Assembly: GCA_035946735.1 (NCBI GenBank)
Contig: DASYYZ010000098.1
Coordinates: 1 to 64,000, forward strand
Source of the DNA: Gp13-AA77 sp035946735
Lineage (GTDB): Bacteria > Acidobacteriota > Terriglobia > UBA7540
Direction: 5' to 3'
Length of the DNA stretch: 64,000 nucleotides
The position numbers and the translations under genes were made by a program. The notes under the pieces were generated by a model. It worked only from the letters and a program-made list of their open reading frames with translations. It made no database searches and was not told where the DNA came from. Shown here piece by piece: positions 17,119-25,688 of the stretch. Positions within the stretch are counted from its first letter, which is position 1; every line of letters starts with the position of its first letter.

Positions 17119-18021
17119 TTATGCGAGCGCCAGATTCAGATTCTCGATGGCCTCGTCGACCTCGGCCGCATTCTTGAATCCAACCGTAACGGAATCGACG
17201 CCGGCGTTCCGGAACGCGAACCTCATCGACGCCTGCCGGTCCTCGCGAGTGGTGAAGGCGCCCTCTCCAACGAGCTTCATGCTGATCACGCCCATGCCCT
17301 GGCTGTGAACTTCCTTTACGTGTGTAACCACCTCGGGCACGTTGCCCAAGCCACTCGTCTCGTAATCCTCCGCATCCATGCGCACGCCTTTGTGATTCAT
17401 CCGGATCATTGCAATCTGGAGCCACTGGTTCCCCGGAAACTTTCGCAGCGCTGGAAGCCCGTGCACCGAGGCGCCGCGCCCTACCACCGCATGCTTCGCC
17501 TGGGCTTCCGAAATGCCGTCCTGCCAGCGAAGGCTGTCTGTGGGCCAGGAGGCGGCGTGCTGCCAGTGCAGCAGCATCACGTCGAAATACTCGGTGTTGG
17601 CCAGCTTGCGCAACTCGTCGATCTTCTGCTGCGGATCGACGCCGTCATGCGTGGTCACCTTCGTCATCAGCCGGTAGCTGTCCCGCGGAATACCCTTCAA
17701 TGCCACGCCCAGCATCCGGTGCATGTCGGTGTATGACTCCGCGGTCTCGAAGAAGCGAATGCCGCGGTCGTAGGCGTAGCGGACCAGCCTGGTGAATTGA
17801 TCTTGTCCCAAGTCGCGCTGCACCTGTCCACTGATGGTTCCGGTACCAAAAGCAAGCCGCGTCACCTTCACGCCCGATTTGCCGAGCGTTACCCAATCCG
17901 TTGCAGTTTCCCGCGTAGCCGCGAGCGCCAGGCTCCTCCGCAAGCTTAGCGGGGCGGCCCCGGCCATTGCCGCTGCAGCGAGTCCGGTCTTCAGAAAATC
18001 ACGCCTGGAGTAGTGAGCCAT
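17119..18021 (-). CDS. Tat-exported aldo/keto reductase
   Basis: 300 residues. I chose ATG 18021 because GGAGG sits just upstream and the product begins with a twin-arginine signal (YSRRDFLKTGLAAAAMAG). The mature part is an aldo/keto reductase barrel: WVTLGKSGVKVTRLAFGTG, FFETAESYTD (where many members have FDTA--YG), LMTKV with the catalytic Lys, and LLHWQH with the catalytic His. The active-site Tyr appears to be SYT. The Tat signal implies folding with NADPH in the cytoplasm before export, common for acidobacterial members. Substrate unknown. It is transcribed away from serS. Confidence 0.85.
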   Translation of the reverse strand: MAHYSRRDFLKTGLAAAAMAGAAPLSLRRSLALAATRETATDWVTLGKSGVKVTRLAFGTGTISGQVQRDLGQDQFTRLVRYAYDRGIRFFETAESYTDMHRMLGVALKGIPRDSYRLMTKVTTHDGVDPQQKIDELRKLANTEYFDVMLLHWQHAASWPTDSLRWQDGISEAQAKHAVVGRGASVHGLPALRKFPGNQWLQIAMIRMNHKGVRMDAEDYETSGLGNVPEVVTHVKEVHSQGMGVISMKLVGEGAFTTREDRQASMRFAFRNAGVDSVTVGFKNAAEVDEAIENLNLALA

Positions 18022-18197
18022 AGTTTCCTCCACTGGGCCGAATCTTACCACGAGTCAGCCCCCGGATGCTTGCGAGTCCACGTCGGGTTCACCCCGGGGG
18101 GATTTTCCACGTCCCGGAACGGCTTTCGGGCTTGTTGCGGAAAGGATTGTGAGCTTGGAGTCCCAGCGCTGACCCGCAACATGCACGCTTGATTTGA

Positions 18198-18203
18198 TAC
18201 AAT
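18198..18203 (+). promoter_or_regulatory. Possible -10 element for serS
   Basis: TACAAT in the context TTTGATACAATCC, ~57 bp before the serS start codon. No good -35 hexamer is at the right distance, so this is weak support for the serS promoter. Confidence 0.3.
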
Positions 18204-18260
18204 CCGCTGGGAAAGGGGCCACAGCCATCGTTTGGGCTGGGGGCAGGAGCCGTCTACCAG

Positions 18261-19559
18261 ATGCTGGAACTCAGCTTTGTGCGCGAAAATCTCGAGCTGG
18301 TGAAGCGCAAGATGCAGGAGCGCGGAATGCCGGACGTGCTCGCCGACTTCGAAACGCTCGACCGGGAGCGCCGCCGGCTGCTTGTGGAGGTGGAAGGCTG
18401 GAAAGCCCGGCGCAACAGGCTTTCGGAGCAGGTTCCCGAGCTCAAGCGGAACAAGCAGGACGCCGGGCCGCAGATCGCGGAGAGCCGGGAGCTCGGCGAA
18501 AAGATTGCCGAAGGCGACAGGCAAGCCAAGGCCGCCGACGAACAGTTGCGCGAGAAGTTGCTCAACGTACCGAATATACCGGACTCAAGCGTCCCGGTGG
18601 GAAACAGTGCGGCGGATAACCAGGAGATCCGACGCTGGGGTGAGCCTCGCCATTTTGACTTCGAGCCTAAAGCCCACTGGGACCTGGGAACGGCGCTCGG
18701 CATTCTCGATTTCGAGCGCGCCGCAAAAATAACCGGGGCGCGGTTCGCGATTTACAGCGGCGTGGGTGCGACGCTCGAGCGCGCTTTGGCCAACTTCATG
18801 CTCGATCTACACACGCGCGAGCACGGCTACACCGAGGTTCTGCCGCCGTTTTTGGTGAATTCTGCGAGCCTGTTCGGTACTGGCAATTTGCCAAAGTTTG
18901 CCGGTGATCTCTTCAAGCTTGAAGGTATGGACTACTGGCTGATCCCGACGGCCGAGGTACCAGTAACGAATCTGTATCGCGACGAAGTGCTGGAGGCCGA
19001 ATCGTTGCCGGTGAAGCACTGCGCCTGGACGGCCTGTTTCCGCAGCGAAGCCGGCGCGGCGGGCAAGGACACGCGCGGCATCATCCGGCAGCATCAATTC
19101 CAAAAGGTGGAGCTGGTGAAATTTTCGCCGCCGGAGACCTCTTACGACGAGCTCGAAAGCCTTACGCGCGACGCTGAGACTGTCCTGCAGCGGCTTAACC
19201 TGCCTTACCGGGTGGTCGCGCTCTGCAGCGGCGATCTCGGTTTCAGCTCCGCCAAGACCTATGACCTCGAGGTGTGGGTGCCTTCCAGCCGCGAATACAA
19301 GGAGATCTCGTCCTGCTCCAACTTCGAGGCGTTTCAGGCACGCCGCGCCAATCTTCGTTTTCGGCGAGGACACCACGGCAAATCGGAGTACCTGCACACT
19401 TTGAACGGCAGCGGCCTGGCCGTGGGCCGCACATGGCTCGCAATTGTGGAGAATTATCAGCAGCCGGACGGCAGCGTGGTGGTGCCTGAAGCGCTGAGGC
19501 CTTACCTCGATGGATTGGAGCGGATAGAACCGGTTCGGGACCCGGCCAAGGATGGATGA
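18261..19559 (+). CDS. serS: Seryl-tRNA synthetase
   Basis: 432 residues, normal for the class II enzyme that charges tRNA-Ser and tRNA-Sec with serine. The N-terminal half is the tRNA-binding antiparallel coiled coil (residues ~30-110, highly charged). The catalytic core shows motif 2 (CFRSEAGAAGKDTRGIIRQH) and motif 3 (NGSGLAVGRTWLAIVENYQ), and VPVTNLYRDE lies in the serine pocket region. The start MLELSFVREN is canonical. Its last 8 bases overlap the start of a DHDPS-family gene, suggesting co-transcription and translational coupling. Confidence 0.95.
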   Translation: MLELSFVRENLELVKRKMQERGMPDVLADFETLDRERRRLLVEVEGWKARRNRLSEQVPELKRNKQDAGPQIAESRELGEKIAEGDRQAKAADEQLREKLLNVPNIPDSSVPVGNSAADNQEIRRWGEPRHFDFEPKAHWDLGTALGILDFERAAKITGARFAIYSGVGATLERALANFMLDLHTREHGYTEVLPPFLVNSASLFGTGNLPKFAGDLFKLEGMDYWLIPTAEVPVTNLYRDEVLEAESLPVKHCAWTACFRSEAGAAGKDTRGIIRQHQFQKVELVKFSPPETSYDELESLTRDAETVLQRLNLPYRVVALCSGDLGFSSAKTYDLEVWVPSSREYKEISSCSNFEAFQARRANLRFRRGHHGKSEYLHTLNGSGLAVGRTWLAIVENYQQPDGSVVVPEALRPYLDGLERIEPVRDPAKDG

Positions 19560-20520
19560 CTTCAGGGAGCTTCCCGGTGTCGAGCGTTATCAGCGTCTGC
19601 GCCGGCCGGGGCGAAAGATCGAAGGCATCAGTGCTGTCCTGCTGCCCTACGGCCACGACGGCGAGATCGACGAGGACGCGTTTCGCCGCCATCTGCGCCG
19701 CACCCTAAGCGCGGGATTGCGCGCGGCCGTCAATATGGACACCGGATACATCGATTTGCTGACAGCGGAGGAGAAGCGACGGGTTCTGGCCTGGACCAGC
19801 GAAACCACAGCCGGAGACTGGTTCGTGGCAGGTGCGCTACCCGCTCTGCAAACCGAAGCTTCTGGGGCTGCCTACTGTCGCGAGTGCGAGACGATCGTGC
19901 AGGCCGGAGGCGTGCCCATCATTTTCCCATCGGTTTACACCGCAGCTCTGGACGACCCTGGACTCCTGGATTTTTTTCGCGAGATCGCCCCCGCCACCGA
20001 CCAGTTTCTGGCCTTCGAGCTGGGCACTATGTTCAGCCCGAACGGCAGGATCTTTCCCGGTCGCGTTCTCGAAGGCATCATGGAGATTCCACAATGTCGC
20101 GGCTTGAAGCACTCGTCTCTCGATCGCGCCACGGAGGTCGAGCGAATCGAGTTGCGCGACCGCAATCGCCCGAGCTTCTCGATCTATTCTGGCAATGATC
20201 TGGCCGCAGACCTGATCGAGTATGGAAGCGACTACCTGCTGGGCCTTTCGACGTTTAATCCGGAGATCTTTGCCGCGCGTGACCGGGCGTGGGCGGACGG
20301 CGCTACGAATTATTTCGAAATCCGCGACTTCATCCAGTATCTCGGCTGGGTTGGCTTCCGCGAGCCAGTTCCCGCTTACAAGCACTCAGCGGCCATCTTC
20401 CTGAAGCTGACGGGTGGTCTCGATTGTGACCATCCTCACCCGCGGGCTGCGCGGCGGGAGGAGTGGGATCGCGCCCTGTTGGCGGATGCGGCACAGCGTC
20501 TGAGGAAACTCCTAGCCTAG
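19552..20520 (+). CDS. Dihydrodipicolinate synthase / N-acetylneuraminate lyase family protein
   Basis: 322 residues starting inside the end of serS. The Schiff-base lysine is Lys186 in RGLKHSSLDR and the family tyrosine is probably Tyr129 (PSVYTA). GISAVLLPYGHDGEIDEDAF is the usual strand-1 block. Members condense or cleave 2-oxo acids by way of an enzyme-bound imine; they include DapA, sialic-acid lyase and sugar-acid aldolases. Divergence from canonical DapA and the nearby ribokinase favour a sugar-acid or catabolic role, but the substrate cannot be read from sequence. Its TAG stop shares a CTAG with the stop of the convergent ribokinase gene. Confidence 0.8.
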   Translation: MDDFRELPGVERYQRLRRPGRKIEGISAVLLPYGHDGEIDEDAFRRHLRRTLSAGLRAAVNMDTGYIDLLTAEEKRRVLAWTSETTAGDWFVAGALPALQTEASGAAYCRECETIVQAGGVPIIFPSVYTAALDDPGLLDFFREIAPATDQFLAFELGTMFSPNGRIFPGRVLEGIMEIPQCRGLKHSSLDRATEVERIELRDRNRPSFSIYSGNDLAADLIEYGSDYLLGLSTFNPEIFAARDRAWADGATNYFEIRDFIQYLGWVGFREPVPAYKHSAAIFLKLTGGLDCDHPHPRAARREEWDRALLADAAQRLRKLLA

Positions 20521-21443
20521 GGCGTCGCCGTGAAGGCGTCGAGCTCCGCGCGCGTCGGGGCTGACGCCTGAGCGCCGAGACGCGTCACCGACAGGGCTGC
20601 CGCCCTATTGGCGAACCGACATGCCGCCGGAAGGTCCAGCCCTTCGCTGAGCCCGACCGCGAGTCCGGCATTAAACTCGTCGCCGGCCGCGGTAGTGTCA
20701 ACCGCTTTCACAGCAGGCGCTGCTATGAGCTGCGAGCCGCCGTGATCGACGAGGAGACAACCCTGGTCTCCCAGCTTCACGATCACGGTTCTCGCCTTGC
20801 GCTCACGGAGTTTCTTAGCGATGGCAAGAGCCTGCTGAGGATCGAGGCGGCTCGGCTTCATGTCGGCCAGAATGGCAGCCTCGGTCTCGTTCGGCGTCAT
20901 AATGTCTGAAAGCTCGAACAGCTCTTCGGGGAGCGGGCGCGCCGGAGCCGGATCGAGAATCACCCGGGCGCCTGCGCGCCGCGCCGCTCGTGCTGCCGCC
21001 AGCACGGTCGGCAGAGGATTCTCCAGCTGCAGGAGGACCCAGGCCGCTCCTTGCAGGCGATCCTGGCTTGCGTCCACGTCCTCAGGCGAAAAGCGGCCAT
21101 TCGCGCCGGGCACGATGATAATCGAGTTGTGGCCATCGTCGCCCACGAAGATCAAGGCGATGCCACTGGTGGAATCCGGGATGGAGAACACTCCGCTCAC
21201 ATCGCAGCCAGCCCCCTCCAGATTCGATTTCATCTGGCGGCCGAAATCGTCGCTGCCCACTCTTCCCAGCATGGCGACGCGCCCACCCAGCCTGGCGGCG
21301 GCATAAGCCTGGTTTGCGCCCTTGCCACCAGGCTCGCTGAAGTATGTGTGGCCCACGATGGTTTCACCCACCACGGGAATGCGCGGTGCGCAACCCACCA
21401 AGTCCATATTCAGACTGCCGATGACTATGATTCTGTCGGCCAC
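20517..21443 (-). CDS. rbsK: Ribokinase (PfkB family)
   Basis: 308 residues. PfkB signatures are complete: the N-terminal IVIGSLNMDLVG, GGKGANQAYAAARLG, and the C-terminal DTTAAGDEFNAGLAVG with the catalytic Asp in AAGD. In most ribokinases the next residue is Thr (GDTFN); here it is Glu. The protein should phosphorylate ribose or a similar pentose at O5 using ATP. The start MADRIIVIGS is canonical. It converges on the DHDPS-family gene with a four-base overlap. I am confident of the family, less of ribose as substrate. Confidence 0.85.
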   Translation of the reverse strand: MADRIIVIGSLNMDLVGCAPRIPVVGETIVGHTYFSEPGGKGANQAYAAARLGGRVAMLGRVGSDDFGRQMKSNLEGAGCDVSGVFSIPDSTSGIALIFVGDDGHNSIIIVPGANGRFSPEDVDASQDRLQGAAWVLLQLENPLPTVLAAARAARRAGARVILDPAPARPLPEELFELSDIMTPNETEAAILADMKPSRLDPQQALAIAKKLRERKARTVIVKLGDQGCLLVDHGGSQLIAAPAVKAVDTTAAGDEFNAGLAVGLSEGLDLPAACRFANRAAALSVTRLGAQASAPTRAELDAFTATP

Positions 21444-21504
21444 CCCATCTCCTCACTGGCCGTGCACCACGCGCCGCACAAGGGCATTTGAGCGGCAATT
21501 GTGG

Positions 21505-22839
21505 CTATCGCTTCTTCCCTTTTTTCTTTCCTGAGCCCGCGTGTTGGGCAAGGGGCTTCGGTTTCGCCTGATGGCCGCCCCGCCCTGCGCTCGCCGGCGT
21601 GTGAGGGGTGCTCGTAATCTGCGCCGCGATGCCGGCGCTGAAGCTGTCGATGATCGAGGCCTTACCCGACTGCTCGTCAACGCCGATCGATTCAACCAGG
21701 ATCGATTTGGCGTCGACCGTAAGACGCAGGAAGCCAAAGGTGCTCTCGGCAAAAGCTTCGAGCGTGAGTGGATTGCCCTGGCCATCCGTCCCGGTCACGG
21801 GTGGTTTCGGCGGCGAACCGGTGCTTCCCGTCTTGAAGGCGGACAGATTGTAGTAGCCGCCATTGCCGGCCACGACGTAGGGAATTTGCCGGCCGCCAAC
21901 GGAGCGCGTATAGCGTTCGTAAAGGTGAGCGTGACCGGACAGGACAAGATCGGGCATGATCTTGGCCTGAGTGCAGGCCGCGTCGATATCTTTGAGCATG
22001 CCCGGGCTCGGAAAGTGGGCGGCGCTTCCGGTAAAGGGCGGATGATGCACGGCGATGATGAGCGCCCGCTGATCCCCCTGGCTCCGCTCGGTGACGGCAG
22101 TCTGCAATTGAGCAGCCAGGAATTTCGATTGCTGGGTGTCGCTATTCGGACCCTGGATGGTTCCGACCGTTTCCGAAGTGTTCGAATACAAGCCGATAAT
22201 TTTGGCAAAGGGCGCGTCGAGCGTGAAATAGACTCCGGGCTGGGCCATTGTGGTGCGCGCGCACCCTTGTGCTTCAGGCAGCACTGCCGGCGTCTTCGCG
22301 CAGAAGTTGTTCCAAAACGGCTCGAGCGAGTACTTGGCTGCTTCCTTCGGGAACATAACGCCGTCGTGGTTCCCGGGAATGGCAAAAATTGGGGCGGCAT
22401 AGTCACGGTAGGGATCGTAGAACTGATCGAAGTAATACACCTCCTGGCCGAAGTAGTAAATCACGTCTCCGAGATGAAACAGAAACGCCGGCCGCCCCGC
22501 ATTGTAATCTTTGCCCGAGATATCGGCGGTGAGCGCGTCTGCAACGGCGAATTGGTGCGCCGGCTCCTTGATGCCGCCCGAGTCGCCAAACGAATGGAAT
22601 ACAATGCGGCCCGAACTCTGAATCTGTTGTACGGTAGCCGTTCCCAGAATCTCGTCGAGCGAGAAGACGGGTGGCGTGCGCCAAGGCGCCGGAATCGGCT
22701 CTGGGACGGCCGTGGCATTGATGCCCGAGTCTGCGAAGACGTCCTGCGGGCTGAAAGTATTAAAGTTGTCTGGGGACGGCTTCGGATCAGCAAAAACGAA
22801 GTTGCCAGTAGCGGCCGCCTTGACGATTTTCTTTGGCAT
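21505..22839 (-). CDS. Purple-acid-phosphatase-like metallophosphoesterase
   Basis: 444 residues from ATG 22839, with GGGAGG upstream. Calcineurin-type metal motifs occur in order: SFGDSGG, FHLGDVIYYFG, IPGNHDG, AVHHPPF and LSGHAHLYERY. The protein should hydrolyse phosphomonoesters at a dinuclear metal site. There is no signal peptide at the N-terminus, odd for this family, while the C-terminus ends in a Lys/Gly-rich tail (GSGKKKGKKR). A possible -10 (TATACT on this strand, 22879-22874) lies 35 bp upstream. The real substrate and location are not clear. Confidence 0.75.
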   Translation of the reverse strand: MPKKIVKAAATGNFVFADPKPSPDNFNTFSPQDVFADSGINATAVPEPIPAPWRTPPVFSLDEILGTATVQQIQSSGRIVFHSFGDSGGIKEPAHQFAVADALTADISGKDYNAGRPAFLFHLGDVIYYFGQEVYYFDQFYDPYRDYAAPIFAIPGNHDGVMFPKEAAKYSLEPFWNNFCAKTPAVLPEAQGCARTTMAQPGVYFTLDAPFAKIIGLYSNTSETVGTIQGPNSDTQQSKFLAAQLQTAVTERSQGDQRALIIAVHHPPFTGSAAHFPSPGMLKDIDAACTQAKIMPDLVLSGHAHLYERYTRSVGGRQIPYVVAGNGGYYNLSAFKTGSTGSPPKPPVTGTDGQGNPLTLEAFAESTFGFLRLTVDAKSILVESIGVDEQSGKASIIDSFSAGIAAQITSTPHTPASAGRGGHQAKPKPLAQHAGSGKKKGKKR

Positions 22840-23005
22840 TTAACCTCCCTTTAGAATTTCGAGAAGCCGCCTGAGTATATCTCTTTCGGCAGTTTGGTTG
22901 ACAAACGATTAGGCGGGTCGTCAAGAACCGCGCTGAGGCAGGGGGGATTCCGTATCGGCGATTCATCCCCGAGGTTCTGGAAAACGCTGTGGCAGCCAAC
23001 AGACG

Positions 23006-23446
23006 TCAGGAGGCGGATTTCTGCGTCTGCCCGTCGACCGTCTTTGCGACCTCCTTGCGGATGGCGTCCAGAATCCCGTTGACGAACTCTACCGAGCCGG
23101 CCTCAGAGAAACGGCGGGCAAGTTCAAGGGCTTCGTTGATCACTACGGTCGGCGGGGTATCAGCTTCGTGCAGGAATTCGTAAAGCGCCAGACGGAGCAC
23201 GTTCCGGTCGACCGCCGCCATCCGTTCCAGCTTCCAGTGTTCGGCGTGGCGTCGCAGAAGAGGATCGATCGTGTCTACGTTTGCGACGGTACCCTCAAAG
23301 AGCTTGCGGGCGAACTCCTTTACGTCGGCGTCTGCCTTGAGCGGCGGAAGAAAACTTGCCAGCACTTTGGGCGGCGAATGCCCGCCCACTTCCCACTGAA
23401 AGAGCATTTGCAGCGCGAATTCGCGGCTTTTGCGGCGAGAAGCCAT
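23006..23446 (-). CDS. nusB: Transcription antitermination protein NusB
   Basis: 146 residues, normal length. It starts MASRRKSREFALQMLFQWE, the typical NusB opening, and contains RNVLRLALYEFLHEADTPP, VVINEALELARRFSE and the terminal VNGILDAIRKEV, which is the family signature. NusB binds boxA RNA with S10 (NusE) in rRNA antitermination. The usual neighbour ribH is not here; the next genes on this strand are fatty-acid enzymes, with 83 bp to the enoyl-CoA hydratase stop. Confidence 0.92.
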   Translation of the reverse strand: MASRRKSREFALQMLFQWEVGGHSPPKVLASFLPPLKADADVKEFARKLFEGTVANVDTIDPLLRRHAEHWKLERMAAVDRNVLRLALYEFLHEADTPPTVVINEALELARRFSEAGSVEFVNGILDAIRKEVAKTVDGQTQKSAS

Positions 23447-23529
23447 AAGAAACTATTCGTCGGTTGCCGGCCGTGGAGACCGCGAGCCTCGCTGCGCACT
23501 GAACGCCGGACGCTTTGGAACGAACTATT

Positions 23530-24312
23530 CTATTGCCCCGTGAACTTGGCCGGACGTTTTTCGAGGAAGGCGCGTGTGCCTTCCTTCATGTCTGCCGTGG
23601 TGCAGCAGAGTCCGAAGAGCGTGGCCTCCAGATACTGCCCCTGTTCCTCTGTCATCTCCATGCCATGATTCACGGCTTCCATGGCGAAGCGCACCGCGAG
23701 CGGGCCATTGGCCATGATCTTTCGCGCTAAGGCCTCGCAGGCGGTGATCAGATCATTCGCCGCCACCACCTGATTAACTAGGCCAATCCGCCAGGCCTCT
23801 GCCGCGGTGATGGGTTCCGCAGTCAGAATGAGTTCGAGAGCGCGGCCCTTGCCGATCAGTCGAGGCAAGCGCTGCGTCCCCGCATAACCCGGAATGATCC
23901 CAAGCTTCACTTCCGGTTGCCCCAGCCTGGCGTTTTCCGAAGCCACGCGCAGCGTGCAGGCCATCGCAAGCTCGCAGCCGCCGCCGAGCGCGTAACCGTT
24001 GATGGCGGCAATCACCGGCTTGCCAAGATTCTCAATGAGGTCGAGCACGGCTTGCCCGCGGATCGAGCGTTCTTTGCCCTCCACCGGCGTTTGGGTGGCC
24101 AGCACACCAATGTCGGCGCCGGCCACGAAGGCCTTCTCACCCGAGCCGGTCAGGATGACGGCGCGCACGGCAATATCTGACTGGAGTTCCTCGAAGCACG
24201 CCTTCAGATCGGCCATCACCTGATCGTTGAGGGCATTCAGCTTCTCCGGACGATTGACGGTCACGTAAGCGATTCCGTCGCGTATTTCGCAGATCAATGT
24301 TTCGTAGGCCAT
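23530..24312 (-). CDS. Enoyl-CoA hydratase / 3-hydroxybutyryl-CoA dehydratase
   Basis: 260 residues, a standard crotonase. The oxyanion-hole blocks are AFVAGADIGVLA and NGYALGGGCELAMAC, and the second catalytic Glu is in GQPEVKLGIIPGYAGTQRL; both catalytic glutamates are present. It hydrates trans-2-enoyl-CoA to the 3-hydroxyacyl-CoA, in beta-oxidation or butyrate/PHB-type metabolism. It lies 81 bp after a 3-hydroxyacyl-CoA dehydrogenase gene on the same strand, which performs the next step. It contrasts with the crotonase at 280-1086, which lacks the second Glu. Confidence 0.9.
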   Translation of the reverse strand: MAYETLICEIRDGIAYVTVNRPEKLNALNDQVMADLKACFEELQSDIAVRAVILTGSGEKAFVAGADIGVLATQTPVEGKERSIRGQAVLDLIENLGKPVIAAINGYALGGGCELAMACTLRVASENARLGQPEVKLGIIPGYAGTQRLPRLIGKGRALELILTAEPITAAEAWRIGLVNQVVAANDLITACEALARKIMANGPLAVRFAMEAVNHGMEMTEEQGQYLEATLFGLCCTTADMKEGTRAFLEKRPAKFTGQ

Positions 24313-24393
24313 GGGGTGGTCTCATTCATCCTGGAAGCGGATCGTCGGGCAATTTGACGGCAGGCTCGCGGGCAGCCTGTTCACCGGCCTGCG

Positions 24394-25284
24394 TTATCGC
24401 TCCAGCTCCCGATTCGGCTTCGGATTCTTGGGATCGCTATAGTCATAGAAACCCTTGCCGGACTTGCGGCCCAGCAGGCCGGCAGCCACCATGCGCTTCA
24501 TCAAGGGCGGCGCTGCAAACCGCTTCTCGCGATATTCGTTGAACATGATCTCGGAAATGTAGCAGGTGGTATCAATCCCCACGAAGTCGTTGAGCGTGAG
24601 CGGGCCCATCGGATGTCCGCAACCGAGCTTCATGCCGTTGTCGATATCCAGGATGCTGCCCGCGCCCTCCTCCAGAGCGCGAATTGAGTCGAGCAGGTAC
24701 GGCACCAGCAACCGATTGACGATGAAGCCGCCGCGGTCAGAGGTTAGGATGGGTGTCTTGCCCACCCTCCTCGAGTACTCCAGACCCAGTTCGACCACCG
24801 CCGGAGCCGTGACGACGGTCTTCACAACCTCCACAAGCTTCATGAGCGGCACGGGGTTGAAAAAGTGCAGGCCCAGAAACTGAGGCTCCCGCCGGGTGGC
24901 CGTCATCATCTCGGTGACGGAAAGCGAGGACGTATTGCTGGCAAAGACCGCCTCGGGCTGCACGATGCGATCAAGCTCGCGAAACAGCTCGCGTTTGCGA
25001 TCGAGGTTCTCGACGATGGCCTCAATCACCAGGTCGCAATCGGCGAAATCTTCCAGTTTCAGGGTTGGCTGCAGGCGGGCAAAGCTATCGGTTCTGTGAT
25101 CGACAGTGATAGTTCCTTTCTCGGCGAATTTGGCCAGCGATTTCTCGATGATGCCGAGTCCCTTTTGAAGCAATTCGTCCGAGACCTCGCGGACCACCGT
25201 GGGGAAACCTGCCATGGCGGCCACCTGAGCTACTCCCGAGCCCATCAAGCCGCAGCCCACCACGCCTACTTTCCTGATCTCCAT
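24394..25284 (-). CDS. 3-hydroxybutyryl-CoA dehydrogenase
   Basis: 296 residues. The NAD-binding site is KVGVVGCGLMGSGVAQVAA, and catalytic-region blocks include ASNTSSLSVTEM, LHFFNPVPLMKLVEVV (with the catalytic His) and GFIVNRLLVPYL. The length fits the short single-domain type (Hbd/PaaH) rather than the FadB fusion. It converts 3-hydroxyacyl-CoA to 3-oxoacyl-CoA with NAD(P). It is the first gene of the pair with the enoyl-CoA hydratase. The long upstream gap (to lepA, divergent) probably holds its promoter. Confidence 0.9.
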   Translation of the reverse strand: MEIRKVGVVGCGLMGSGVAQVAAMAGFPTVVREVSDELLQKGLGIIEKSLAKFAEKGTITVDHRTDSFARLQPTLKLEDFADCDLVIEAIVENLDRKRELFRELDRIVQPEAVFASNTSSLSVTEMMTATRREPQFLGLHFFNPVPLMKLVEVVKTVVTAPAVVELGLEYSRRVGKTPILTSDRGGFIVNRLLVPYLLDSIRALEEGAGSILDIDNGMKLGCGHPMGPLTLNDFVGIDTTCYISEIMFNEYREKRFAAPPLMKRMVAAGLLGRKSGKGFYDYSDPKNPKPNRELER

Positions 25285-25609
25285 CTGTTCTCCTCTTATT
25301 GGCCGCGCGCCGGATGCGGGCGGCTGCTTCGAGTGGCTGACGGCGGTTCAGTGCGCGGCCTGGCCGCAGTCAGCAGATCACCCAGCATAGCCGCTCCGGC
25401 CTCCTTTGCCTAGACCGGCGCCGCCGGGCGTATCCCCGCGTCGTAATCTTCTGATTCGTGCTCCAGAAAGCCAAGAGCGCCCCACTTCGGAAGAGATCTC
25501 CGGCAGGCGCCAAGCCAGTCAAGCTAGTCACGGGTTGCGTGGAGAGAGCCTGGCAGAAGAAGGTCCGCGGTCGTCCCCGGGGTCCTCTAGGCTACACAGA
25601 TGATCGAGC
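25285..25609. other. Divergent intergenic region between the dehydrogenase and lepA
   Basis: No gene is visible. It is GC-rich with short ORFs lacking ribosome-binding sites. The only readable signal is the lepA-directed promoter at its right end. Confidence 0.4.
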
Positions 25610-25639
25610 TTGACAGCGCCGTCCGCCGCAAGGCACAAT
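25610..25639 (+). promoter_or_regulatory. lepA: Sigma70-type promoter for lepA
   Basis: A perfect TTGACA at 25610-25615, an 18-bp spacer and CACAAT at 25634-25639 (four of six to TATAAT). The inferred start of transcription is ~25646, about 43 nt before the lepA ATG. Confidence 0.5.
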
Positions 25640-25688
25640 CAAAGTCAACTCGCCTTCCAGCATCTAGGGAAGCCGCCGATACAGCCTC

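Noticed and set aside
21541..22854. 437-codon plus ORF
   Set aside because: Antisense to the metallophosphoesterase gene, whose metal motifs are all intact.
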